NCBI GenBank assembly: GCA_030042035.1
Contig: JASIAN010000167.1
Span: forward strand, 1 to 40,835
From: Alphaproteobacteria bacterium
GTDB taxonomy: Bacteria > Pseudomonadota > Alphaproteobacteria > ATCC43930 > CGMCC-115725
DNA length: 40,835 nt
Direction of reading: 5' to 3'
This document shows positions 29,102 through 36,552 of this stretch, piece by piece; within the stretch, counting starts at the first letter, position 1; every line of letters begins with the position of its first letter. Under the pieces are notes generated by a model, which worked only from the letters and a program-made list of their open reading frames with translations, was not told where the DNA came from and searched no databases. Made by a program: the position numbers and the translations under genes.

Positions 29102-31612
29102 CTATTCGTTGCGCAGGTAACCGGCGGGTTTGGCACCCAAAGCCCACCACGTCCCGGCGAGGCCGACCGCCAGCGTCAGCACCACTGCCGCCGCGGCGGT
29201 CACCAGCAGGGGCAAGGGAAAAAACGTCCAGCTGCTTTTCATCGGTCCGGTAACGAGCGCCCAGGCGGTCAGCGTGCCGATTGCGGCGGCGACCAAAGCG
29301 GTGGCAACTCCGAGCAGCAAATACTCGATCACGAAAGCTGTGGCGATCGTGCGGCGCGTCGCTCCGAGCACCTTCAGCAGGATTGCGTCGTAGACCCGCC
29401 GGCGATGCCCAGCCGCCACGGCGCCGCCGAGCACCAGAATGCCGGACGCGACCGTTGCCAGCGCCACGATCCGCACCGCACCGCCGATCGTCGCGACGAT
29501 CCGCGCCACCGCGGCCAGCGCCTCGCCTACCGGGATCGCCGAGACATTGGGGAAACGGTCGGCAACCTGTTGCACGATCCGCTCGGCCGTGCTTGCCGGC
29601 GCGTAAAGCGCGGCGAGACGGCTCTGCGGCGCCGCGTCGAGAGTCCCCGGCGCGAACACGATCGCGAAATTGATACCGAGCTCCGCCCAATCGATCTGCC
29701 GCAGGTTGGCGATGTGCGCAGTGATGTCACGACCCAACAGATTGACAGTCAGCGTGTCGCCGACCGCCAGCCCCATGTCGTGCGCCAACCCGGCGTCAAA
29801 GGAGACGAGCGGCGGCCCGTGATAGCTCGCCGGCCACCACGTGCCGGCGACGAGCCGCGATCCCTGCGGCAGGCTTGCCGCATAGGTCAACCCGCGCTCG
29901 CCGCGCACCGCCCATCGCGCATCAGGTGCGATCCTCGCTTGTTCCGCCGCCACGCCATTCAGCCGAACGATACGGCCGCGCAGCATCGGCACCGCATCGA
30001 AGCGCGCATCCGGCGCGGCCCGGACGATCCGCGCGAAGGCGTCCATTTGCGCCGGCTGCAGATCGAGAAAGAAGTCGGCAGGCGCGCGGGCGGCGAGGCG
30101 CTCTTTAATCTCGGCGGTGAGGTTGCCCTCGACGAGCGCCACTGCGACCATGACGCTGAGCCCCAGCCCGAGCGATAGCACGATGCGGGCGGTCGGGGCG
30201 CCCGGGCGATGGAGATTGCCGATCGCCAGCCGCAGCAACGTCAAGGGCGAACGCGGCGCGGCGCCTGCCGCGACGACAACCAGCGCACCGGCCAGCCGGA
30301 ACACGAGAAACGCGGCGACCGCACCGCCGACATACCACAACCCGACGCGGCGGTCAGGCGCAGTCGTCACAATAAGCCCCGCTAGCGCAGCCCCGGCGGC
30401 GAGGCTCGTCGCGGCGGCGAGCGGTACCAGGACGCAGGGACGCTGTGCGACCCGATCGCGCCACAAAGCGCCCGGCGTTATGCGGCCAATAGCGGCGAGC
30501 GGCCACGGCGCGAACAGCAGCGTGATCAACATTCCCGACAGCGCGGCCGTCGCGAGCGGCGCCGGATGGAGGCCGAGCGGCAGCGGGGTCGGCAACAGAC
30601 CGCGCAGAAGCGGTGCGATCGCCGGCGGCGCCAGCGCCCCGAGCAGCAGGCCGGCGCCGATTCCGACAAGCGCCAGCGCCATGATCTGCAGAAAATAGAC
30701 GGCGAAGACCAGACCGGTGCCGGCGCCGAGGCACCTCAGCGTCGCGATCACCGCGCGCTTGCTCGCGATGTAGCCGGCAACGGCGTTGGCGATGCCGATG
30801 CCGCCGACCAGCAAGGCCGTAATACCGGAGAGGCTCAGAAAAAATCCGAGCCGGTCGATCAGACGCTGCAGCGAGGGCGCCGCGTCGGAGCTGCTGCGCA
30901 GCCGCCAGCCGGCCTCCGGAAAACGGGCGCGCGCGCGAGCGATCCAGCTTGCCGCATCGCTGCCAGGCGGGAGGCGCAGCCGATAGACGTAATCGACCAG
31001 CGCGCCCGGCTGGATCAGATGCGTAGCGGTCAGCGCCGCGTGCGCGATGATGACTCTGGGCCCAAACGCAAGCCCGGCAGACGCCGCATCCGGCTGGCGC
31101 TCGATGATCGCGGCGAGGCGCAACGTTGCCTCGCCGATGCGGAATTCGTCGCCGGGTTTGAGGCCGAGCCGGCCGGCGAGGCTCCTTTCGGCGACCGCGC
31201 CGAAGACGCCGTTTCGTGCGGCCAGCGCGGCACGCAGCGCGCGCGCCGGCGCCAGCGTGACCCGGCCGTATAACGGATAGGCGCCGTCGACCGCCTGCAA
31301 TTCGATGAGGCTCGTCCTGCCGCCGCTCATCGAGCGCGCCATCGCGCGCATCCTGACGACCTCGGCGATGTCGCCGCTCGCAGCGAGGAACCGCCGTTCG
31401 GCCGTGCTTGCTGGCCGCAGCGCCAGCTGCGCGCTGACATCGCCGCCGAGCAGCGCGCGGGCGTCGCCGCGAATTCCGGCCTCCACCGAGGCTTCGAGCG
31501 AGCCGACCGCGGCGATCGTCGCAACGCCGAGCACGAGGCAGGCAAGGAAAACACGAAAGCCGCGAATGCCGCCGCGCAGCTCGCGCTTTGCGAGCGTCAG
31601 CGAATAGGCCAC
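29102..31612 (-). CDS. FtsX-like ABC transporter permease (YbbP type)
   Basis: An 836-residue inner-membrane protein with two FtsX-type units, resembling YbbP, which partners the ATPase YbbA; such systems are thought to perform mechanotransmission or lipid/lipoprotein handling rather than simple import. The N terminus YSLTLAKRELRGGIRGFRVF leads into the first membrane segment (FLACLVLGVATIAAVGSL). Large periplasmic regions lie between the membrane segments (around residues 45-250 and 490-690), and the C-terminal FtsX domain ends near residue 825. The start is a GTG at 31612, 7 bp after the ATPase gene ends. In well-known genomes the ybbA-ybbP pair neighbours the lysophospholipase tesA; here it follows an L,D-transpeptidase. 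Confidence 0.9.
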   Translation of the reverse strand: MAYSLTLAKRELRGGIRGFRVFLACLVLGVATIAAVGSLEASVEAGIRGDARALLGGDVSAQLALRPASTAERRFLAASGDIAEVVRMRAMARSMSGGRTSLIELQAVDGAYPLYGRVTLAPARALRAALAARNGVFGAVAERSLAGRLGLKPGDEFRIGEATLRLAAIIERQPDAASAGLAFGPRVIIAHAALTATHLIQPGALVDYVYRLRLPPGSDAASWIARARARFPEAGWRLRSSSDAAPSLQRLIDRLGFFLSLSGITALLVGGIGIANAVAGYIASKRAVIATLRCLGAGTGLVFAVYFLQIMALALVGIGAGLLLGALAPPAIAPLLRGLLPTPLPLGLHPAPLATAALSGMLITLLFAPWPLAAIGRITPGALWRDRVAQRPCVLVPLAAATSLAAGAALAGLIVTTAPDRRVGLWYVGGAVAAFLVFRLAGALVVVAAGAAPRSPLTLLRLAIGNLHRPGAPTARIVLSLGLGLSVMVAVALVEGNLTAEIKERLAARAPADFFLDLQPAQMDAFARIVRAAPDARFDAVPMLRGRIVRLNGVAAEQARIAPDARWAVRGERGLTYAASLPQGSRLVAGTWWPASYHGPPLVSFDAGLAHDMGLAVGDTLTVNLLGRDITAHIANLRQIDWAELGINFAIVFAPGTLDAAPQSRLAALYAPASTAERIVQQVADRFPNVSAIPVGEALAAVARIVATIGGAVRIVALATVASGILVLGGAVAAGHRRRVYDAILLKVLGATRRTIATAFVIEYLLLGVATALVAAAIGTLTAWALVTGPMKSSWTFFPLPLLVTAAAAVVLTLAVGLAGTWWALGAKPAGYLRNE

Positions 31613-31619
31613 TGCGATG

Positions 31620-32357
31620 TCATCCGACCTCGCGCCGGCCGCCGGGACGCAAGGAAACCGCGCGGCCGACGGCCGCGTCGCCGACGATGCGGCCGTCGAC
31701 GAGATCGAGGCGTCGGTCGCAGCGGTTGGCGAGTTCGGCGTCGTGGGTGATTATCAGGAGACCGGAGCCGAGCCTGGTATGCTCCTCGAACAGGCAATCG
31801 ATGACCGCACTGCCGGTCGCTGCGTCGAGATTGCCGGTCGGCTCGTCGGCCAGGAGGAGCGACGGCGATGCGACAAAGGCGCGGGCGATCGCGACCCGCT
31901 GCTGCTCGCCGCCCGACAACTGTGCCGGGTAATGCGCCAGACGATGGCCGAGCCCGACCCGCCGCAGCGCTGCCTCGGCCGCCGCCGCTGCGTCACGCCG
32001 GCCGGCGAGTTCCAAGGGAATGGCGACATTCTCCAACGCCGTCATCGTCGGCAGCAGGTGAAACGACTGAAACACGATGCCGATATGACGCCGCCGCAAT
32101 CGCGCCAGTGCATTCTCGTCGAGCGTCGCGAGGTTCTGCCCGGCCACGGTGACGCGGCCGGCGGTCGCTCGCTCGAGCCCGGCAAGCACCATCAAGAGGC
32201 TCGATTTCCCGGACCCTGATGGCCCCACCAGCGCCACTGCCTCGCCTGGCATGATCGCGAGCGAGACGCCACGCAGGATTTCGACCGGCCCGGCGCCGCT
32301 CGCCAGGGTCAGCGACACCTCGTCGAGCCGTGCGAGCGGCAAGCGGCTTTCGGTCAC
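31620..32357 (-). CDS. ABC transporter ATPase (YbbA/LolD-like)
   Basis: A 245-residue cytoplasmic ATPase of the MacB/LolD/YbbA group that energises the FtsX-like permease encoded downstream. Walker A is GPSGSGKSSLLMVLAG, the signature LSGGEQQRVAIARAF, Walker B LLLADEPTGNLDAATG and the switch region LLIITHDAELANRC; DEPTGNLD is typical of this group. The start is GTG 32357, giving MTESRLPLARLDEVSLT and a GTGA overlap with the stop of the L,D-transpeptidase gene; the longer frame to 32561 encodes unrelated arginine-rich sequence. The three minus-strand genes look like a single translationally coupled operon. Confidence 0.93.
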   Translation of the reverse strand: MTESRLPLARLDEVSLTLASGAGPVEILRGVSLAIMPGEAVALVGPSGSGKSSLLMVLAGLERATAGRVTVAGQNLATLDENALARLRRRHIGIVFQSFHLLPTMTALENVAIPLELAGRRDAAAAAEAALRRVGLGHRLAHYPAQLSGGEQQRVAIARAFVASPSLLLADEPTGNLDAATGSAVIDCLFEEHTRLGSGLLIITHDAELANRCDRRLDLVDGRIVGDAAVGRAVSLRPGGRREVG

Positions 32358-32944
32358 GGGCGGATCGTGATGTGGCTCAGCGGCCCGAGCAAGGGAAAGA
32401 GCGCGAGCAGAACGTCGCGGGCGACCGCGATGCAGCCTTCGGTCGGCGCCAAATCGGGCGACGCGCAATGCAGGAAGATCGCGCTGCCGCGACCCGGAAC
32501 GACCGGATCCAGATTGTAGGCGATGACGACAACGAGATCGTAGAGATGATCCCGCCGCCACATCCTTTCATGGTTCGCGCCATAAGGCAGCGTCACGAGG
32601 CGGTTGTAACGCGGGTCGGCCGGGTCATCGACCCAGCCCTCATTCGGCCTGAGCGGCGCCAGCGGCAGACTGGTTTCGGGCGGCGGGACGATGCGGTCGG
32701 GTCGATAGAAGGCGCGGACAAGCGGAAATCTACCTTGCGGACTGGCGCCGTCGCCCTCGCGCTTATCGCGACGTACGCCGCCCCAGCCGCAGACGGCGCG
32801 CGTCGCACCGCCCGGCCAGGAGAGCCGCCCGTCGCCGTACACCAGATCGACCGCGCTACTGCGCATCGCCGGCGGCATCCGCCGTCCCGCCGCAAACATC
32901 GCGCCCGCGCCAAGAACCGTGCGGCGCGATTGACCCCATTTCAT
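32354..32944 (-). CDS. L,D-transpeptidase (YkuD) family protein with Tat-like leader
   Basis: A 196-residue periplasmic enzyme predicted to form or exchange peptidoglycan cross-links, or attach proteins, through an active-site cysteine. The YkuD signature is FLHCASPDLAPTEGCIAVA, in which the histidine and the GC cysteine form the active site. The N terminus SRRTVLGAGAMFAAG carries a twin-arginine motif, suggesting Tat export rather than Sec; the hydrophobic stretch is short, so this is moderately uncertain. Its ATG overlaps that of nothing on the minus strand but lies head-to-head with the sulfoxide reductase gene. Its stop overlaps the ATPase start, linking it to the YbbA-YbbP system. Confidence 0.88.
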   Translation of the reverse strand: MKWGQSRRTVLGAGAMFAAGRRMPPAMRSSAVDLVYGDGRLSWPGGATRAVCGWGGVRRDKREGDGASPQGRFPLVRAFYRPDRIVPPPETSLPLAPLRPNEGWVDDPADPRYNRLVTLPYGANHERMWRRDHLYDLVVVIAYNLDPVVPGRGSAIFLHCASPDLAPTEGCIAVARDVLLALFPLLGPLSHITIRP

Positions 32945-32987
32945 GCCGCATTATACGGTTCTCCGGGCGTCATGGAGCAGGTATTGC

Positions 32988-33461
32988 GTGGCCGCGGAAC
33001 AGACCGCCCTCTATGCCGCGCTCGGCGAACAGCTCGCCGCGCTGATCGCGGGCGAACCCGATTTCATCGCCAACGCCGCCAACATGGCGGCGCTGGTCTA
33101 TCACGGGCTGCCCGATCTCAACTGGGCCGGCTTCTACTTCAGGCGAGGCGACGATCTCGTGCTCGGGCCGTTCCAGGGCAAGCCGGCCTGCGTGCGCATT
33201 CCCTGGGGCCGCGGCGTGTGCGGCACGGCTGCCGCGCGCCGCGCCGCGATCGTCGTGTCGGATGTCGAGGCGTTCCCTGGCCACATCGCCTGCGATGCCG
33301 CCTCGCGGTCCGAGCTGGTCGTGCCGCTGCTGACCGAACGCGGCGTTATCGGCGTCTTCGACCTCGATAGTCCGCGCCTCGCCCGCTTTGACGACGGCGA
33401 TCGCGTCGGCATCGAGCGCCTCGTCGCGATGTTCCTCGCGCATCATCGCGACCGGCGCTGA
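32988..33461 (+). CDS. msrC: Free methionine-R-sulfoxide reductase (GAF domain)
   Basis: A 157-residue GAF-fold enzyme that reduces free methionine-R-sulfoxide in the cytoplasm as an oxidative-damage defence. Three catalytic/resolving cysteines are at residues 68, 78 and 102 in GKPACVRIPWGRGVCGTA and FPGHIACDAASRSE; the spacing of 10 and 24 residues equals that of the E. coli enzyme (Cys84, 94, 118). GTG 32988 is preferred, with GGAG about 11 bp upstream and an N terminus matching the family; an ATG at 32943 would add 15 unsupported residues and overlap the divergent start codon. Reduced thioredoxin is the usual electron donor, and trxB is 5 kb away. Confidence 0.93.
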   Translation: MAAEQTALYAALGEQLAALIAGEPDFIANAANMAALVYHGLPDLNWAGFYFRRGDDLVLGPFQGKPACVRIPWGRGVCGTAAARRAAIVVSDVEAFPGHIACDAASRSELVVPLLTERGVIGVFDLDSPRLARFDDGDRVGIERLVAMFLAHHRDRR

Positions 33462-33536
33462 CGATCGGTTCGTCGCGTTTGCATTGCCATGCCGGCTGCG
33501 GCACCCTCGGCCGATCGAGATTGAGGGAGGCGACAG

Positions 33537-34196
33537 ATGGGCAGCATGATCGAATTTGCGCGGCCCGACGGGGGCCGCACCAAGGGCTATCTCGCGACCG
33601 CCGGCCAGGGGCGGCCGGGCGTTGTCGTGATCCAGGAGTGGTGGGGTCTCAACGACCAGATCTGCGGCGTCGCCGACCGCTTTGCGCGCGCCGGCTATAA
33701 CGCGCTCGCCCCCGACCTCTACAAAGGCCGGCTGACGGCCGTGCCGGATGAAGCCAACCACCTGATGACCGGCCTCAATTTCGCCGACGCGACAAACCAG
33801 GACTTGGCCGGCGCGGCGCGGTACCTCAAAGCGAGCAGCAGCAAGGTTGCGGTGATGGGGTTCTGCATGGGCGGCGCGCTGACGATCGCCGCCCTCGTAC
33901 ACATCCCGGACCTCGCCGCCGGCGTTTGCTTTTACGGCATCCCGCCGAAGGAATTCGCCGACCCCTCGAAGATCGCGCAGCCGTTCCAGGGGCATTTCGC
34001 CAACCAGGACGACTGGTGCACGCCGGCTGCGGTCGATGCGCTGGAACCCGCGATGAAGGCGGCCGGCCGCTCGCCCGAGATCTACCGCTACGATGCGGCG
34101 CACGCGTTCTTCAACGAACGCAGTGCGGCCTACAACCTCGCCGCCGCCGACCAGGCGTGGCATCGCATGATGCGTTTCCTCGAACGCCGGCTGTAG
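33537..34196 (+). CDS. Dienelactone hydrolase family protein
   Basis: A 219-residue alpha/beta-hydrolase of the dienelactone hydrolase family, which in the best-known case hydrolyses dienelactone to maleylacetate in chlorocatechol degradation; many homologues have other roles. The nucleophile elbow is GFCMGG with Cys110 in place of serine, Glu34 lies in VIQEWWGLN, and the acid and base are Asp158/159 (NQDDW) and His189 (DAAHAFFNE). All are at family-typical positions. GAGGGAGG precedes ATG 33537 by 8 bp. It is followed by an inverted pair of repeats and a convergent SDR gene. Confidence 0.92.
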   Translation: MGSMIEFARPDGGRTKGYLATAGQGRPGVVVIQEWWGLNDQICGVADRFARAGYNALAPDLYKGRLTAVPDEANHLMTGLNFADATNQDLAGAARYLKASSSKVAVMGFCMGGALTIAALVHIPDLAAGVCFYGIPPKEFADPSKIAQPFQGHFANQDDWCTPAAVDALEPAMKAAGRSPEIYRYDAAHAFFNERSAAYNLAAADQAWHRMMRFLERRL

Positions 34197-34197
34197 C

Positions 34198-34313
34198 GTG
34201 CTTCGAGACGCTGCGCGGCCATGCCACAGCGCTCCTCAACATGACAAAATTTCTCCCAGAGTCGGCCAACCCGTCATCCTGAGGAGGCCGCGGAGCGGCC
34301 GTCTCGAAGGATG
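34198..34313. repeat. Inverted pair of GTCATCCTGAGGAG-family repeats
   Basis: The left arm (34198-34244, TGCTTCGAGACG...CTCCTCAACATGAC) and the right arm (34272-34313, GTCATCCTGAGGAG...GTCTCGAAGGATG) are diverged reverse complements separated by 27 bp. The right copy contains its own internal hairpin GGCCGCGGAGCGGCC. The pair fills the 134-bp gap between convergent genes, a position where it could act as a two-way transcription barrier. This family is distinct from the GTCATTGCGAG elements. Confidence 0.75.
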
Positions 34314-34330
34314 CGCCACGCGGCAAAGCG

Positions 34331-35092
34331 TCAGAACTGCACGCGCTGGGTCAGGGCGCCGTCGACGATCAGGTTCGTGCCGGTGATAAAGCTGGCGCGC
34401 GGGCTGGCAAGAAACACGACGGCGTTGGCCACTTCCTCGGGCGTGCCCATGCGCCCCGTCGGGTTGCGCGCCAGCATGCCGGCGAATCCTTCCGGGTTCT
34501 GCTGCCGCACGATGTCCCACACGCCGCCCGCGAAGAACACATTGCCGGGCGATACCATGTTGGCGCGAATGTTCTGCGGCGCGAGGTTGCGCGCCAAGCC
34601 TTTGACGTACGGCACCAGGGCGGCCTTGATCGAGGCGTAAGAGCGGCGCGGCGCATAGACTTCGGCGAGCGCGGTGCTGCCGACGACGACGATCGACCCG
34701 GCATCGGATTTTTCGAGGTGCGGCAGTGCCGCCTCGATACCAAACACCGTGCCCATCACGTCGATCTCGAAGCCGCGCCGCCACGATTCTTCATCCATCC
34801 CCTGGGCGAGCGCGCTGACATTGGCGACGAAAACATCGAGCCCGCCTAGCCCGCCGGCCGCCGCGTCGATCCACCGCCGCTGAGCGGCGAGGTCGGCGAC
34901 ATCGACCGCATCGCCCATGGCCTTGACGCCGTGCTGCGCCAACGCGGCAACCGCGTCGTCGATCGATGCATGGTTGCGGGCGCAGATCGCCACGTCGCAG
35001 CCTTCGGCCGCGAGCAGCGACGCGATCGCCCGGCCGATGCCGCGCGTCCCGCCGGTCACGATCGCCCGCCTCCCGCGTAGCCCGAGATCCAT
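34331..35092 (-). CDS. SDR-family oxidoreductase
   Basis: A 253-residue short-chain dehydrogenase/reductase of classical length. The cofactor motif is TGGTRGIG (RRAIVTGGTRGIGRAIASL), the catalytic tyrosine and lysine lie in RRSYASIKAALVPYV, and ANMVSPGNVFFAGG follows. The C terminus SFITGTNLIVDGALTQRVQF is typical of 3-oxoacyl-reductase-like SDRs. GGGAGG about 8 bp upstream supports ATG 35092; the frame extends to 35344 but that part overlaps the divergent promoter region. It converges with the dienelactone hydrolase gene. Substrate unknown. Confidence 0.92.
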   Translation of the reverse strand: MDLGLRGRRAIVTGGTRGIGRAIASLLAAEGCDVAICARNHASIDDAVAALAQHGVKAMGDAVDVADLAAQRRWIDAAAGGLGGLDVFVANVSALAQGMDEESWRRGFEIDVMGTVFGIEAALPHLEKSDAGSIVVVGSTALAEVYAPRRSYASIKAALVPYVKGLARNLAPQNIRANMVSPGNVFFAGGVWDIVRQQNPEGFAGMLARNPTGRMGTPEEVANAVVFLASPRASFITGTNLIVDGALTQRVQF

Positions 35093-35237
35093 GCCGCCCT
35101 CCCGTTGTGGCGCGGTGGCGACCCTGCAAAAGTTCCCGGTCGCGATCCGCAAAACACCGCCGTCCGCCGCCCGCCGTTGATAGACTACGCCGCCGTGTCG
35201 CCCGCCAACAACACCGCCCGTACCGACGCCGGAAGAG

Positions 35238-36518
35238 ATGCGCCCCGGTAGATCGCTCTCTGCCGCGCGCGGACGCCCGCCTGCGCCAGCGGGTGCGCTG
35301 TCCGCCGCCGCATCGCGCCCTGCGCCGCGCGGGGTCTTCGGCATCGGCGATTTCCGCCTGCTGTGGCTGGTCGGCTTCGTGAACTTCGCGGTGCGCTGGC
35401 TCGAGATGATTGTTGTCGGTGTCTATGTCTATCGCGCGACCGGCTCGCCGTTCGATGTGGCGCTGATGACGCTATTACGCATGGCGCCGATGGCATTGTT
35501 CGGCGCGGTGGTCGGCGCGGTAGCCGAGCGCGTCGAGCGGCGGCGCGCGCTCGTTACGGTCGTTCTCGTGCTGCTCGGCACCGATTGCTGTCTCGCCGCC
35601 CTCGCCTACACTGGAAGACTCGCAGTCTGGCATTTGGCCGTTGCCAGCTTTCTCAATGGCATCGCCTGGGCGGCAGACAACCCGGTGCGACGGGTCATGA
35701 TCGGCGAAGCCGTCGGGCCGGAGCGGCTAGGCAGCGCGATGTCGATCGATGTCGGCGCCAACAACGCGAGCGGCATGCTCGGCCCGACGGTCGGCGGGCT
35801 GCTGTTTGCCGCCGTCGGCATCGGCGGCGTGTTCACGCTGAGCGTCGGATGCTACGCCATCGCATTTGCCGCGGCACTCGCGATCAAGCACCGCAATGCG
35901 GCAACGCCATCCCGGGTCGGCGGCGCGCCGGCGCAGATCCTCGAAGGCTTCCTGCTGGTTCGTCGCGACCGGCGGCTCCTCGGCACGCTTATCGTTACTG
36001 TGATCTTCAATGTGTTCGGTTGGCCGATCACGTCGCTCGTCCCGGTCATCGGCCAGGACAGCCTCAGGCTCGGCGCCGGCGGCATCGGCATGCTGGCCAG
36101 CATGAATGGGATTGGCGCCTTCGGCGGCGCGATCGCGCTGGCGCTCTATGCCCGTCCGGCGCACTACGCCCGGCTCTATGTCGGAGGCGTCTTTCTCTAC
36201 CTCGTCATGCTGATTGCCTTCGGGTTGGCGCCCGACGTGCCGCTGGCCGGCGGCGCCTTGCTGATGACGGGCCTTTCGGGCGCCGCGTTCAGTGTCATGC
36301 AGGCGACGCTGATCTATCTCGCCGCCCCGGCGGCGATGCGCAGCCGCCTGTATGGCGTGCTCTCGGTGTGCATCGGATCGGGGCTCATCGGATTTTTCAC
36401 GATCGGCGTCTTGGCCGACGCGATCGGCGCTCCGGCTGCGATCGCGACGACCGGCGTCTGCGGCCTCGTCGCGATGATCGCGGCCCGCCCCTGGTGGCGC
36501 TCGCTTGTTGCCGCCTGA
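35238..36518 (+). CDS. MFS transporter (EntS/MFS_3-like)
   Basis: A 426-residue inner-membrane transporter with about twelve hydrophobic segments. After a 35-residue Arg/Pro/Ala-rich start, the transmembrane part begins with FRLLWLVGFVNFAVRWLEM, followed by ALMTLLRMAPMALFGAVVG and the basic loop AERVERRRALV, a variant of the MFS loop 2-3 signature. It resembles the enterobactin-exporter-like MFS_3 subgroup. GGAAGAG precedes ATG 35238 closely. It is divergent from the SDR gene with a 145-bp gap. Substrate unknown. Confidence 0.9.
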   Translation: MRPGRSLSAARGRPPAPAGALSAAASRPAPRGVFGIGDFRLLWLVGFVNFAVRWLEMIVVGVYVYRATGSPFDVALMTLLRMAPMALFGAVVGAVAERVERRRALVTVVLVLLGTDCCLAALAYTGRLAVWHLAVASFLNGIAWAADNPVRRVMIGEAVGPERLGSAMSIDVGANNASGMLGPTVGGLLFAAVGIGGVFTLSVGCYAIAFAAALAIKHRNAATPSRVGGAPAQILEGFLLVRRDRRLLGTLIVTVIFNVFGWPITSLVPVIGQDSLRLGAGGIGMLASMNGIGAFGGAIALALYARPAHYARLYVGGVFLYLVMLIAFGLAPDVPLAGGALLMTGLSGAAFSVMQATLIYLAAPAAMRSRLYGVLSVCIGSGLIGFFTIGVLADAIGAPAAIATTGVCGLVAMIAARPWWRSLVAA

Positions 36519-36552
36519 TCTGACGAGATGTCACAGGTAAGAGCAACGGCAT

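Noticed and set aside
29087-31273. Long plus-strand frames opposite the FtsX-like permease
   Set aside because: The minus-strand permease has clear membrane segments and coupling to its ATPase; the opposite frames are shadows.
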